Positions 25,950-36,055 of a DNA stretch of 64,000 bases are shown here, piece by piece; position 1 is the first letter of the stretch; each line of letters opens with the position of its first letter. The translations under genes were made by a program, and so were the position numbers. Source of the stretch: Amycolatopsis echigonensis (lineage in GTDB: Bacteria > Actinomycetota > Actinomycetes > Mycobacteriales > Pseudonocardiaceae). The stretch lies in NCBI RefSeq assembly GCF_014174495.1, contig NZ_JACJHR010000047.1:1-64000 (forward strand), given 5' to 3'. A model generated the notes under the pieces. The model worked only from the letters and a program-made list of their open reading frames with translations, did not search any database and was not told the DNA's origin.

Positions 25950-26993
25950 TCAGAAGTCGACCGGCGCGGGCACTGCCTCGACCTCGGCGTCGACCTGCGG
26001 GCCGATGCCGAGCTTCTCCTTGATGCGCTTCTCGATCTCGTTGGCGATGTCCGGGTTGTCGCGCAGGAACCGGCGGGCGTTCTCCTTGCCCTGGCCGAGC
26101 TGGTCGCCCTCGTACGTGTACCAGGCGCCCGACTTGCGCAGGATGCCCTGGTCGACGCCCATGTCGATGAGCGAGCCCTCGCGCGAGACGCCCATGCCGT
26201 AGAGGATGTCGAACTCGGCCTGCTTGAAGGGCGGGGCCACCTTGTTCTTGACGACCTTCACGCGGGTGCGGTTGCCGACCGGCTCGCCGCCGTCCTTGAG
26301 CGTCTCGATGCGGCGGACGTCGAGCCGGACCGACGCGTAGAACTTCAGCGCCTTGCCACCGGTGGTGGTCTCCGGCGAGCCGAACATGACGCCGACCTTC
26401 TCGCGCAGCTGGTTGATGAAGATCGCGGTGGTGCCGGAGTTCGACAGCGCACCGGTGATCTTCCGCAGCGCCTGGCTCATCAGGCGGGCCTGGAGGCCGA
26501 CGTGCGAGTCGCCCATCTCGCCTTCGATTTCCGCGCGCGGCACGAGGGCCGCGACGGAGTCGATGACCAGGATGTCGAGCGCGCCGGAGCGGATCAGCAT
26601 GTCCGCGATCTCGAGCGCCTGCTCGCCGGTGTCCGGCTGGGACACGAGCAGCGCGTCGGTGTCGACGCCGAGCTTCTTCGCGTACTCCGGGTCGAGCGCG
26701 TGCTCCGCGTCGATGAACGCCGCGATCCCGCCGTTGCGCTGGGCGTTGGCCACCGCGTGCAGGGCGACCGTGGTCTTACCGGAGGATTCCGGTCCGTAGA
26801 TCTCGACGACCCGGCCGCGCGGCAGGCCGCCGATGCCGAGCGCGACGTCGAGGGCGATCGCGCCGGTGGGGATCACGGCGATGGGCGGACGGGACTCCTC
26901 GCCGAGGCGCATCACCGAGCCCTTGCCGTACTGCTTGTCGATCTGCGCAAGGGCGAGCTCGAGCGCCTTGTCCTTGTCGGGTGCTGCTGGCAT
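25950..26993 (-). CDS. recA: recombinase RecA
   Basis: DNA strand-exchange protein and SOS co-protease. The 347-residue length is normal and there is no intein, unlike some mycobacterial RecA. Walker A GPESSGKTT lies near residues 66-74, and LVIDSVAALVPRAEIEGEMGD, the L2 region INQLREKVGVMFGSPETTTGG and the polar C-tail are all present. ATG start at 26993. An SOS box lies about 165 nt upstream and a hairpin follows the stop. Confidence 0.98.
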   Translation of the reverse strand: MPAAPDKDKALELALAQIDKQYGKGSVMRLGEESRPPIAVIPTGAIALDVALGIGGLPRGRVVEIYGPESSGKTTVALHAVANAQRNGGIAAFIDAEHALDPEYAKKLGVDTDALLVSQPDTGEQALEIADMLIRSGALDILVIDSVAALVPRAEIEGEMGDSHVGLQARLMSQALRKITGALSNSGTTAIFINQLREKVGVMFGSPETTTGGKALKFYASVRLDVRRIETLKDGGEPVGNRTRVKVVKNKVAPPFKQAEFDILYGMGVSREGSLIDMGVDQGILRKSGAWYTYEGDQLGQGKENARRFLRDNPDIANEIEKRIKEKLGIGPQVDAEVEAVPAPVDF

Positions 26994-27156
26994 GGAAGTC
27001 CACCTCGCTGGTTGGGGCCTGTGTGTGTTCGGTTGTCCAGTCGGGCTGGTCCGGGGACCAAACCCTGTCCGGTCCGACGCTACGGGGAGGGACCGACAAT
27101 TCCAGGCGCGGCGACCGATCTGTGGATCGCTGGCCCCGTTGTGCACAACACCATAG

Positions 27157-27172
27157 ACGAACAGGTGTTCGA
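27157..27172. promoter_or_regulatory. LexA (SOS) box upstream of recA
   Basis: The 16-mer ACGAACAGGTGTTCGA matches the actinobacterial SOS box TCGAAC-N4-GTTCGA at every position but the first. It lies in the 249 nt between recA and the DUF3046 gene and should repress recA until DNA damage. Confidence 0.85.
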
Positions 27173-27242
27173 GGCTCGCGGCGACACGCCCATCCGCCGC
27201 GGTTTTCGCCCTTCGCGGCGACCGGAACCGCGAAACCCCAGG

Positions 27243-27437
27243 TCAGCGTCGCTCCGGCGGCACCTCGAACTCGACGCAGACGGCTCGCCAGATCTCCTTG
27301 GCCGGCGTTCCCGCGCTCAGCGCTTCTTCGACCGTGCGCCCGCCGAGCCCGCTGAACACGTGGTCCTGGGCGAGCATCTCGGCGCGTCCGGACCCGAACT
27401 CCTCGGCCATCAGCCGTCGGAACACCGTGATACGCAT
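27243..27437 (-). CDS. DUF3046 protein (Rv2738c-like)
   Basis: A 64-residue protein beside recA in many actinobacteria (Rv2738c in M. tuberculosis). It has one compact domain with MRITVFRRLMAEEFG at the start and AQDHVFSGLGGRT followed by AKEIWRAVCVEFEVP. Function unknown. The ATG at 27437 gives the conserved opening. It lies 34 nt after the Hsp70-like gene, so it may be the tail of that transcript. Confidence 0.88.
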   Translation of the reverse strand: MRITVFRRLMAEEFGSGRAEMLAQDHVFSGLGGRTVEEALSAGTPAKEIWRAVCVEFEVPPERR

Positions 27438-27471
27438 CGGGCGAATGCTAGCTTTCCCGCGCGAACGGGGA

Positions 27472-29301
27472 TCACTCCCCCGGCTGGACGTTCTGTTCGA
27501 AGTAGTCGGCCAGCGCACCCGGCGTGGCCGTCTGCCCGCCGGAATTCACCTGATAGAGGAACCCGACGAGGGGCCGGTCCTTCACGGTGAACACGAGGAC
27601 CGCCGACGACTGCCCGGCCGCCGCCGCGTAGTGCCCTTCGAGGGCGTTGCCCTTCCAGTCCGCCTCGGTGCGGTCGCCGCCCGCGGAGGCGAGCAGTCCG
27701 TCGGTGTACTGCTTGAGCTCCGCTGCCGACTGTCCCTGCACGTACGTCACCTGCGTGCCCGCGCGCCCCGGCGCGGCGCACGTCGCCGCGGTCCCGAGGC
27801 TCTTCGCCGGCGCGGCCGGGCCGTTGCCCATACCGGGAGCACAGCCGCCGTTGTCAGCGACCTTGCCGGCGAGCTGACGCATGCAGCCGGTCATGCCCGA
27901 CGAGTCAACTTGCCCCGGTGTACGGCACTCCTCAGCGGTGTACGTCTTCACTGACGAGCCCTTTGTTGTCAGGAACACGGTCAGCCCAGCCGCGAGCACG
28001 ACCACCACCGCCGCCGCGATGCCGATCCACAGCTTGGTGCGGCTCTTCTTCTCCGGCGTAGCAGGCGTGTACGTCGGGAAGTTGGACGGTGCCGGCGAAG
28101 GCTGGAACGGCGGCATCGGCTGTGGCTGCGTCGGCGAGTACGCCGCGTAGTTGCCCTGTGGCGCGCCAGCCGGCGCGTACGGCGCACCTGACGCCACCTG
28201 GCCCTCGACGTTCTGCGTACGCATCGACAGTCCGTCGTTAGCCACGTGCTGCGCACCCAGTGCGACGGCCGTCTCCGGCTGGTCGAGACTCGTGGGGACA
28301 ACGCCGAGCTTCTCCGCGATCATTGACCCGACCAGCGGCAACCGGCTCGAACCACCGACGAGGTAGATGCCGACGAGACGCTCCGAAGTCAGTCCGGCCG
28401 AACGCAGTGTCCGCGAAAGCAGCTCCACACTGCGCAGCATTGCCGGACGTACCAAGCCTTCGAGCTCTCCTCGCGTGACGAGCACGTCCTTGAACGGCTC
28501 GGGCATCGGCACCTCTGTCTGCGGATGCCGAGACAGCGCCTCCTTCGCGGCCTTCACGTCTTCTTGCAGCGCGCGTCGCGTACGCCGGTCCGCGGTGGAC
28601 TCGGGGCGAAGCAGCCGCTGCCAGCGCTGCGGGTCCGAGTGCGACACCTCACGTCCTACGTGGACCATCAGCGCCTGGTCGACGTCGAGGCCTCCGAGGT
28701 CGGGCAGACCGTCCTCGGCGAGCACCGTGTAACCGTTCTGATTCGCGCCGACGACGGCGACGTCGAACGTGCCCGCGCCGAGGTCGTACACCGCGAGAGC
28801 CTGTCCTGGAGCCAACGCGCGCTCAGGGAACGACGCGAAGTGCGCCGCGGCCGCGACTGGTTCCGGCACGAGGACTACGTTTCCGCGAATGCCAGCAAGT
28901 CGCGCCGCGCTCAGCAGCACGTTTCGGCGCACCGGACCCCACTGGGCGGGGTGGGTGAGCCGGACCTCGTCGGGCTGTTCGCCGCCGAGCTGGCGCGTGG
29001 TCTCGTCGAGCACGCGGCGCAGGATCGCGGCGAGCGCCTCGTTGACCGGCACGACGTCCGTGCCGAGCAGCAGCGTCTGCTCGTCGATGCGCCGTTTAGG
29101 GTTGGGCTCGAACCGTGTCGGGTCGAGCCGAGCACGACGTTCGGCGTCCCTGCCGACCATCAGCGTGCCGTCTTCCCCGGCGAAGACCGCGGAGGGCATG
29201 TTGGCCGACCCGTCGACCTCTACGACGCGTGGCGGCCTGCCGTGCGCGGAAAGGACGGCAACGGTGTTGGACGTCCCGAGGTCCACCGACAGGATCCGCA
29301 C
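27472..29301 (-). CDS. membrane-anchored Hsp70-like protein
   Basis: A 609-residue actin-like ATPase. Residues 1-350 hold Hsp70 ATPase motifs: phosphate-1 VDLGTSNTVAV, phosphate-2 VYDLGAGTFDVAVV, and the adenosine motif GIYLVGGSSRLPLVG. No substrate-binding domain follows. Instead there is a Pro/Gln/Tyr-rich linker and one membrane helix (LWIGIAAAVVVVLAAGLTVFL). The extracytoplasmic domain of about 150 residues contains several cysteines. Function unknown; the layout suggests a cell-envelope sensor or scaffold rather than a general chaperone. The GTG at 29301 follows GAGGGGAAG by about 6 nt; a TTG at 29322 is possible. Confidence 0.87.
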   Translation of the reverse strand: MRILSVDLGTSNTVAVLSAHGRPPRVVEVDGSANMPSAVFAGEDGTLMVGRDAERRARLDPTRFEPNPKRRIDEQTLLLGTDVVPVNEALAAILRRVLDETTRQLGGEQPDEVRLTHPAQWGPVRRNVLLSAARLAGIRGNVVLVPEPVAAAAHFASFPERALAPGQALAVYDLGAGTFDVAVVGANQNGYTVLAEDGLPDLGGLDVDQALMVHVGREVSHSDPQRWQRLLRPESTADRRTRRALQEDVKAAKEALSRHPQTEVPMPEPFKDVLVTRGELEGLVRPAMLRSVELLSRTLRSAGLTSERLVGIYLVGGSSRLPLVGSMIAEKLGVVPTSLDQPETAVALGAQHVANDGLSMRTQNVEGQVASGAPYAPAGAPQGNYAAYSPTQPQPMPPFQPSPAPSNFPTYTPATPEKKSRTKLWIGIAAAVVVVLAAGLTVFLTTKGSSVKTYTAEECRTPGQVDSSGMTGCMRQLAGKVADNGGCAPGMGNGPAAPAKSLGTAATCAAPGRAGTQVTYVQGQSAAELKQYTDGLLASAGGDRTEADWKGNALEGHYAAAAGQSSAVLVFTVKDRPLVGFLYQVNSGGQTATPGALADYFEQNVQPGE

Positions 29302-29442
29302 AGTAACTTCCCCTCGACTCAAGCAGCGCTGGCGGAGATGCTGCCACGTGCCCGGTCACCGTGCGTGCGGACCCGCGAAACTCGCGACGCACGCAACCCC
29401 GGGAAGCGACGGAACGTCTCGTCTTCCGAGGACGGGGAGGCA

Positions 29443-30651
29443 ATGACAGAGCTAGTGGACAAGACCCGCCGAGAGCAGTTCGCACAGGCAGCGGCGGGCG
29501 GTCCGGCGCACCCCTTGCGGGCCGCGCCGGGCAGATGGGGCCGTTCCGGCTACGTGCACGCGGCGGTGCTGTACCTCGTGGCGCGGCTGGTCAGCGTCGG
29601 TGCGCTCGCCGCCATGGCCGCGCCCCGGAACCTGCCGCTGGGCGACCGGCTGCAGGCCTGGGACGGCTGGTGGTACCTGCAGATCGCGGAGCACAACTAC
29701 ACCGGCGTGAGCAATCCGCTCGACGCTGCTGGACTGCCCTATCCCGACGCGTCGTACGGCTATTTCCCGCTGTATCCGGCCCTGACCGGGCTGCTCGAGA
29801 AGCTGCCCGGGGTGACCTACTTCGGGGCGGGCATTCTGCTGTCGACGCTCGCCGGAATCGCGGCGGCGACGGCGATGTACCGGATCGGCCGGCTCGTCCA
29901 CAGTCCGCGAGCGGGGTTGCTGCTCGCCGTGCTGTGGGGCGCCGCACCGATGGCGATCGCCGAGAGCATGGTGATGACCGAGGCGCTCTTCACCGCTCTC
30001 GCCGCGTGGGCGCTGGTCGGTGTACTCGAACGCAAGTGGTACCTCGCTGCTTTCGCCGCCCTGTTCGCCGGGCTTACCCGATCCACCGCCTGCGTGCTGG
30101 TCGCGGTCGTCATCATCGCCGCGGCCATCGACGTGTGGCGGAACAAACAACGGTGGAACGCGCTCTTGTGCGTCTTCGTCGCGCCGCTCGGCCTGCTCGG
30201 GTACTGGATGTTCGTCGCGGTGCAGACCGGCAGTTTGACTGGCTGGCAGGACGTGGAGCTCCGCGGCTGGAACACGCGTTTCGACACCGGCGCCGAAGCC
30301 TGGCAATGGATCACGCACACGCTTTTCACCTCGGGCAACGCCTGGGAGACGCTCGTCGTGCTCGTGACGCTCACGGCGGTCGCGCTCGCGGTCATCACGG
30401 TGACCGACCGCCGGGTGCCGTGGCCGCTGGCCGCATACGCGGTGGGCGTAGTGGTGCTGGTCCTGTGCAGCGCCGGGCTGCCCGCCCTGAAGTCGAGGTT
30501 TCTTCTTCCCGACTTCGCGCTCCTGCTGCCCGTCGCGATGGGGCTCGCCGGTCGCAAGAAGTCCACGATGATCGCCGCGACGACCGTGTTCGTGCTGGTC
30601 GGGGCCTGGTATTCGGCTTATTCGCTGACCGTGTGGAAGTACGCGATCTAG
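29443..30651 (+). CDS. GT-C type membrane glycosyltransferase (PIG-V-like)
   Basis: A 402-residue integral membrane protein with about nine to ten helices. The first external loop has an acidic motif in AWDGWWYLQIAEHNY, resembling the RFDS/WDxxWY loop of PIG-V-type mannosyltransferases that use polyprenyl-phosphate sugars. It probably adds a sugar to an envelope lipid or protein; the acceptor is unknown. ATG with GGGGAGG 5 nt upstream. Divergent from the Hsp70-like gene; 78 nt before lhr on the same strand. Confidence 0.75.
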   Translation: MTELVDKTRREQFAQAAAGGPAHPLRAAPGRWGRSGYVHAAVLYLVARLVSVGALAAMAAPRNLPLGDRLQAWDGWWYLQIAEHNYTGVSNPLDAAGLPYPDASYGYFPLYPALTGLLEKLPGVTYFGAGILLSTLAGIAAATAMYRIGRLVHSPRAGLLLAVLWGAAPMAIAESMVMTEALFTALAAWALVGVLERKWYLAAFAALFAGLTRSTACVLVAVVIIAAAIDVWRNKQRWNALLCVFVAPLGLLGYWMFVAVQTGSLTGWQDVELRGWNTRFDTGAEAWQWITHTLFTSGNAWETLVVLVTLTAVALAVITVTDRRVPWPLAAYAVGVVVLVLCSAGLPALKSRFLLPDFALLLPVAMGLAGRKKSTMIAATTVFVLVGAWYSAYSLTVWKYAI

Positions 30652-30729
30652 GCCGATCGGTCACCCGTCCGAGGGGATCCGGACCAGGCTGCTCTGCCCG
30701 GGCCCCGGAAATTGTCGGGGGCGCCGCGC

Positions 30730-33700
30730 ATGATGGATCCCGTGGCAAACGACGTCCTCGACCTCTTCTCCCCGGCGACCAGCACCTGGTTCGCCGGAGC
30801 CTTCGCCGCCCCGACGGCCGCGCAGGAAGGGGCCTGGCGGGCCGCACACGCCGGGCAGCACGCCTTGGTCGTGGCACCCACCGGGTCCGGCAAGACGCTG
30901 TCCGCGTTCCTGTGGGCGCTGGACCGGCTGGCGTCGGAACCGCCGCCGGCGAACCCGCGCGAGCGGTGCCGGATCCTGTACGTCTCTCCGCTGAAGGCGC
31001 TGGCGGTCGACGTGCAGCGCAACCTGCGCGCGCCGCTGGCGGGCATTTCCCAGGCCGCGCACCGGCTCGGTCTGCCCGCGCCAGAAATCGAAGTCGGCAT
31101 GCGCACCGGCGACACCACGGCGGCCGAGCGCCGGTCGTTCGGGAAAACCCCGCCGGACGTGCTGGTCACCACTCCGGAGTCGTTGTTTCTCATTCTCACG
31201 TCCTCGGCGCGGGAATCGCTGAAGGGCGTCGAGACGGTCATTGTCGACGAAGTGCACGCCGTCGCGGGCGGCAAACGCGGTGCGCATCTGGCGTTGTCGC
31301 TGGAACGGCTCGACGCGCTGCTGCCGAAACCGGCCCAGCGGATCGGGCTGTCGGCCACCGTGCGCCCGGTCGACGAGGTGAGCGCGTTCCTCGCCGGCGG
31401 TCGTCCGGTCACCGTCGTGCAGCCGAAACTCGCGAAGACGATCCAGGTGCGGGTGGAGGTGCCCGTCGAGGACATGGCGAACCTCGACGGCCCGGCGCCC
31501 TCGCCGATGGAGCGGCTCGACGACCTCACGTCGCTGTCGCAGTTGCCGTCGGAGGGCGGGATCGGCACCCAGGAAGAAGTGGCCGGCGCGGCGGTGCAGC
31601 GGCCGTCGATCTGGCCGGCGGTCGAGGAACGGGTGCTGGAGCTGATCCGCGCGCACCGCTCCACCATTGTGTTCGGCAACTCGCGGCGGCTCACCGAACG
31701 GCTCACCGCGCGGCTCAACGAACTCGCGTCCGAGCAGACCGGTCTGTCCCCGGGCGACGCGTTTCCGGCCGAGGCGGTCGGCCAGTCCGGTGTCACGACC
31801 GGGGCGGAGCCGGTCGTCGCGCGGGCGCACCACGGGTCGATGTCCCGCGAGCAGCGCACCCATGTCGAGGAGGAACTGAAGTCCGGGCGGCTGCCGTGCG
31901 TGGTGGCGACGTCGTCGCTCGAACTCGGCATCGACATGGGCGCGGTGGATCTGGTCGTGCAGATCGAGGCTCCGCCCACGGTGGCGTCCGGGCTGCAGCG
32001 CGTCGGCCGGGCCGGACACCAGGTCGGCGCGGTGTCGTCCGGCGTCATGTTCCCGAAGTTCCGCGGCGATCTGGTGTCGTGCGCGGTCGTCGCGGAACGG
32101 ATGGCGAGCGGGGCGATCGAGGCGGTGCGGTACCCGCGCAACCCGCTCGATGTGCTGGCCCAGCATGTCGTGGCGATGGTGGCGCTCGAACCGTGGACGG
32201 TGCCGGAGCTGGCGGCGCTCGTCCGGCGGGCGGCCCCGTTCAGCTCGCTGCCGGACGACGCCCTGCACGCGGTGCTCGACATGCTCGCCGGCCGTTACCC
32301 GAGCGAGGAGTTCGGCGAGCTGCGGGCACGGATCACGTGGGACCGGGTCAGCGGAGAGCTGCGCGGGCGGCCGGGTTCGCAGCGGCTCGCGGTCACGTCC
32401 GGCGGCACCATCCCCGACCGCGGGCTGTTCACCGTGATGACGCCGGGCGACGAGGGCAAACCCGGCTCGCGCGTGGGCGAGTTCGACGAGGAAATGGTGT
32501 ACGAATCGCGGGTCGGCGACACGATCCTGCTCGGCACCTCGTCGTGGCGGATCACCGACATCACGCACGACCGGGTGATCGTCGTGCCCGCGCCCGGCCA
32601 GCCCGCCCGGATGCCGTTCTGGAAGGGCGACGCCGCCGGACGCCCGCTGGAACTGGGGCGGGCGCTCGGCGCGTTCGTCCGCGAACTGTCCACTTCGGAC
32701 ACCGCAGTGGCGCGGGACCGGGCCGCCGCGGCCGGGCTCGACCAGCGCGCCTGCGACAACCTGCTGGCGTATCTGGAAGAACAGAAGTCGGCGACCCGGC
32801 ACGTGCCCAACGACCGGGTCATCCTGCTCGAACGCTACCGCGACGAACTGGGCGACTGGCGGATCGTGCTGCACTCGCCGTTCGGCGCGCAGGTGAACGC
32901 GCCGTGGGCACTCGCGATCGCCGCGCGGCTGCGGGAAAACCGCGGCGTCGACGCCCAAGTCGCACACTCCGACGACGGCATCGTGCTGCGGCTGCCCGAC
33001 GCGCTCGACGCCGACGGCGGCGAGGTCACCATCACCGCCGACGATGTCCTGCTGGACCCGGAGGAGGTCGAGCAGCTGATCGTGGCGGAGGTCGGCAGCT
33101 CGGCGGTCTTCGCGGCGCGATTCCGGGAATGCGCGGCACGTTCGCTGCTGCTGCCGCGCCGGGATCCGCGGCGACGCACACCGCTGTGGCAGCAACGGCA
33201 ACGGGCGTCGCAACTGTTGTCGGTAGCGGCGAAGTACGAGCGGTTCCCGGTCGTCCTGGAGGCCATGCGCGAGGTTCTGCAGGATGTCTACGACGTCGGC
33301 GGTCTGCGGGAGCTGATGTCCGACGTCCGGGCGCGGAAGGTGCGGCTGGTCGAGGTCGAGACGCCTGCCGCGTCGCCGTTCGCACGAAGCCTGTTGTTCG
33401 GTTACGTCGGGATGTTCCTGTACGAGACGGACGCCCCGCTGGCCGAGCGACGAGCCGCGGCGCTGTCGCTGGATTCCGCGCTGCTGGCCGAATTGCTGGG
33501 CACGGAGGCGATTCGCGAGCTGCTCGATCCCGAAGCCGTGGCCGAGGTCGAACGGTCATTGCAGCGGCTCGACCCGGACCGGCACGCCCGGTCGGCGGAG
33601 GACGCGGCCGACCTGCTGCGGTTCCTCGGCGATCTGTCCGTCGCGGAGGCAGCGGAACGCGGGATTCAGGCGGAATGGCTGGCTGAACTCGCCTCCGCAC

Positions 33701-35391
33701 GGCGCGCCATCCAGGTGCGCATCGGCGGCGAGGAGCGCTATCTGGCCATCGAGGACGCCGGACGGGTGCGGGACGCGCTGGGCGTCGCGCTTCCGGTCGG
33801 CGTGCCCGAGGCGTTCACCGAGCCGGTGGCGGATCCGCTGGGCGACCTCCTCGGCCGCTACGCACGGACCCGCGGTCCGTTCTCCGCGACAGCCGCGGCG
33901 GACCGGTTCGGGCTGGGCACCGCCGTCGTCACCGGCGTGCTCGACCGGCTCACCGGTGAAGGCAGGCTCGTCCGCGGCGAGCTGAGCCCGGTCGGGCATC
34001 CGGAAACCCATGGCGTGGGCACCGAATACTGCGACGCAGCCGTGCTGCGGCGGTTGCGGCGCGCGTCGCTCGCTCGGCTGCGGGCAGAGGTCGAGCCGGT
34101 GGAACCGGCGGCGCTGGGCCGGTTCCTGCCCGCGTGGCACGGAATCGGTGCGCGCCTGCGGTCCGCGCCGACGGCCGACGACGTGCTGTCGGTGGTCGAA
34201 CAGCTCGCCGGCGCGCCCTTGCCGGCGAGCGCGGTCGAATCGCTGATCCTGCCGAGCCGGTTGCCGGGCTACTCCCCCGCGCTGCTCGACGAACTCACCA
34301 CTGCGGGCGAGGTCACGTGGGCAGGCTGCGGGTCCCTCTCCGGCGGAGACGGCTGGCTGGCGCTGGCTCCGTCCGACGTCGCGGATCTGCTGCTGCCCGA
34401 GGTCGAAGAGAATCCGCCGACCAGCCCGCTGCACGAAGCGATCGTGACGGCGCTGGAAGGCGGGGCGTTGTTCTTCCGGCAGCTCGTCGACCGGGTCACG
34501 CCGGGTCTGGAGCAACCGCCGGACGACGGGGCCGTCGTATCCGCGATGTGGGATCTGGTGTGGGCCGGGCTAGTCACCGGCGACACGCTCGCACCCTTGC
34601 GCGCGCAAGTCGCGGGCCACGGGGTGCACAAACCCCGGCGGCAAGCGCCACGCGGCCGCTACGCCCGCATGCGCGCCGGCCGTCCGGCAATGCCGTCGCG
34701 CACGGGTCCGCCGACCGTAGCCGGCCGTTGGGCGCTGACCCCGCCTCGGGAAGCCGACCCGACGCGACGCGCCCATGCCCGCACCGAGGCATTCCTGGAA
34801 CGGCACGGTGTCCTCACCCGAGGCGCGCTCGACACCGAACGGGTCACCGGCGGTTTTTCCGGGATCTACAAGGTGTTGCGCGGCATGGAAGACACCGGGC
34901 AGGTCATCCGCGGCTATGTCGTCGAAGGTCTCGGTGCCGCACAGTTCGCCGCGAAGGGCGCGGTCGACCGGCTGCGGGCCCTGTCCAGCACCGCGCCCTC
35001 CTCCGCGGCCCGAAACGACAGCGCTCGTGCCGTGGTCCTCGCCGCTGCGGATCCGGCACAGCCGTACGGCGCGGCTCTGTCCTGGCCCGCCGCGACAGGC
35101 GACACCAAACACCGTCCGGCGCGCAAAGCCGGAGCGCTGGCGGTGCTGGTCGACGGAATCCCAGCCCTGTACGTCGAACGCGGCGGCCGCTCCTTGCTGA
35201 GCTTCACCGAGGAACGCGGCACGCTGCAAGCCGCCGCGGCTGCGTTGTCGACCGCGGTCCGAGAAGGCTGGCTGGGCCAACTGGCCGTCCAACGCGCGGA
35301 CGGAGAACACGCGCTGACCTCGGAGCTGGCCGAGATCCTCCAGGAAGCCGGCTTCCGCGCGACTCCGAAGGGACTCCGTTTGAGAGCTTGA
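30730..35391 (+). CDS. lhr: ATP-dependent helicase Lhr, long form
   Basis: Large superfamily 2 DNA helicase, 1,553 residues, the long actinobacterial form, linked to DNA repair. The N-terminal RecA pair has Walker A APTGSGKT, the DEVH box (VIVDEVHAVAGGKRG), motif III LSATVRP, motif V SSLELGIDMGAVD and motif VI QRVGRAGH. Winged-helix and Lhr-core domains follow, then the long C-terminal extension. The ATG at 30730 is used; ATG 30733, GTG 30742 and TTG 30712 are alternatives and none has a clear ribosome site. Confidence 0.95.
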   Translation: MMDPVANDVLDLFSPATSTWFAGAFAAPTAAQEGAWRAAHAGQHALVVAPTGSGKTLSAFLWALDRLASEPPPANPRERCRILYVSPLKALAVDVQRNLRAPLAGISQAAHRLGLPAPEIEVGMRTGDTTAAERRSFGKTPPDVLVTTPESLFLILTSSARESLKGVETVIVDEVHAVAGGKRGAHLALSLERLDALLPKPAQRIGLSATVRPVDEVSAFLAGGRPVTVVQPKLAKTIQVRVEVPVEDMANLDGPAPSPMERLDDLTSLSQLPSEGGIGTQEEVAGAAVQRPSIWPAVEERVLELIRAHRSTIVFGNSRRLTERLTARLNELASEQTGLSPGDAFPAEAVGQSGVTTGAEPVVARAHHGSMSREQRTHVEEELKSGRLPCVVATSSLELGIDMGAVDLVVQIEAPPTVASGLQRVGRAGHQVGAVSSGVMFPKFRGDLVSCAVVAERMASGAIEAVRYPRNPLDVLAQHVVAMVALEPWTVPELAALVRRAAPFSSLPDDALHAVLDMLAGRYPSEEFGELRARITWDRVSGELRGRPGSQRLAVTSGGTIPDRGLFTVMTPGDEGKPGSRVGEFDEEMVYESRVGDTILLGTSSWRITDITHDRVIVVPAPGQPARMPFWKGDAAGRPLELGRALGAFVRELSTSDTAVARDRAAAAGLDQRACDNLLAYLEEQKSATRHVPNDRVILLERYRDELGDWRIVLHSPFGAQVNAPWALAIAARLRENRGVDAQVAHSDDGIVLRLPDALDADGGEVTITADDVLLDPEEVEQLIVAEVGSSAVFAARFRECAARSLLLPRRDPRRRTPLWQQRQRASQLLSVAAKYERFPVVLEAMREVLQDVYDVGGLRELMSDVRARKVRLVEVETPAASPFARSLLFGYVGMFLYETDAPLAERRAAALSLDSALLAELLGTEAIRELLDPEAVAEVERSLQRLDPDRHARSAEDAADLLRFLGDLSVAEAAERGIQAEWLAELASARRAIQVRIGGEERYLAIEDAGRVRDALGVALPVGVPEAFTEPVADPLGDLLGRYARTRGPFSATAAADRFGLGTAVVTGVLDRLTGEGRLVRGELSPVGHPETHGVGTEYCDAAVLRRLRRASLARLRAEVEPVEPAALGRFLPAWHGIGARLRSAPTADDVLSVVEQLAGAPLPASAVESLILPSRLPGYSPALLDELTTAGEVTWAGCGSLSGGDGWLALAPSDVADLLLPEVEENPPTSPLHEAIVTALEGGALFFRQLVDRVTPGLEQPPDDGAVVSAMWDLVWAGLVTGDTLAPLRAQVAGHGVHKPRRQAPRGRYARMRAGRPAMPSRTGPPTVAGRWALTPPREADPTRRAHARTEAFLERHGVLTRGALDTERVTGGFSGIYKVLRGMEDTGQVIRGYVVEGLGAAQFAAKGAVDRLRALSSTAPSSAARNDSARAVVLAAADPAQPYGAALSWPAATGDTKHRPARKAGALAVLVDGIPALYVERGGRSLLSFTEERGTLQAAAAALSTAVREGWLGQLAVQRADGEHALTSELAEILQEAGFRATPKGLRLRA

Positions 35392-35554
35392 CCTGTCTGG
35401 TCGTCGCCCGGCCAAGCCACGAACGCGTCTGGCCCATGGTCCGGCCACCGTCCGGCTTCGTCGCGCGGGGCATGCTCGGTGTACCCGCGTCGGGGAAGCA
35501 GGTGGTGTCACTAGACTTCCCGTGGCCCCTCGGTGGATATAAGGACGTTCGATC

Positions 35555-36055
35555 ATGGCGATGCGCGAGTTGCGCTACTTCGGTGACCCGGTGCTCAAGT
35601 CCGTGTGCGACCCGGTGACCACGTTCGACAGCAAGATCGAGGCGCTGGTGAAGGACCTCCTCGACAGCGTGCAGCCGGAGGGCCGTGCCGGGCTCGCCGC
35701 GCCGCAGATCGGGGTCGGGCTGCGGGTGTTCAGCTACGACGTCGGCGGGCTGACCGGATACGTCATCAATCCCGAGATCGTCCACCTCTCCGAGGAAACG
35801 CACGAAATCGGCGAGGGCTGCCTGTCCGTGCCGGAACTGTGGTTCCCGACGGTCCGCGCGAAGCACGCCGTCGTGCGCGGCGTCGACCTGCGCAACGAGC
35901 CGATCGAGGTCGAGGGCGTCGACGTGCTGGCCCAGTGCCTCCAGCACGAAACCGACCACCTCGACGGAAAGCTCTACCTCGACCGGCTCACGCCCGACCG
36001 GAAGAAGCAGGCGCTGCGCGAGGCGCGGGGCAAAGACTGGTTCTGGAACCGCTGA
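35555..36055 (+). CDS. def: peptide deformylase
   Basis: Removes the N-formyl group from nascent proteins. The 166-residue metal hydrolase has all three motifs: GLAAPQIG (47-54), EGCLS with metal ligand C89, and QHETDHLDG with H131, E132 and H135. ATG with AAGGA about 9 nt upstream. Its last 68 nt overlap the 3' end of the convergent acetyltransferase gene. Confidence 0.96.
   Translation: MAMRELRYFGDPVLKSVCDPVTTFDSKIEALVKDLLDSVQPEGRAGLAAPQIGVGLRVFSYDVGGLTGYVINPEIVHLSEETHEIGEGCLSVPELWFPTVRAKHAVVRGVDLRNEPIEVEGVDVLAQCLQHETDHLDGKLYLDRLTPDRKKQALREARGKDWFWNR

Noticed and set aside
25950..26993. Possible RecA intein, as in some mycobacteria
   Set aside because: RecA is 347 residues and runs through the insertion region without interruption.
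29361..33686. 1,441-residue open frame overlapping the glycosyltransferase and lhr genes
   Set aside because: Same-strand frame shift of two clear genes; the translation is Arg/Gly/Ala-rich throughout.
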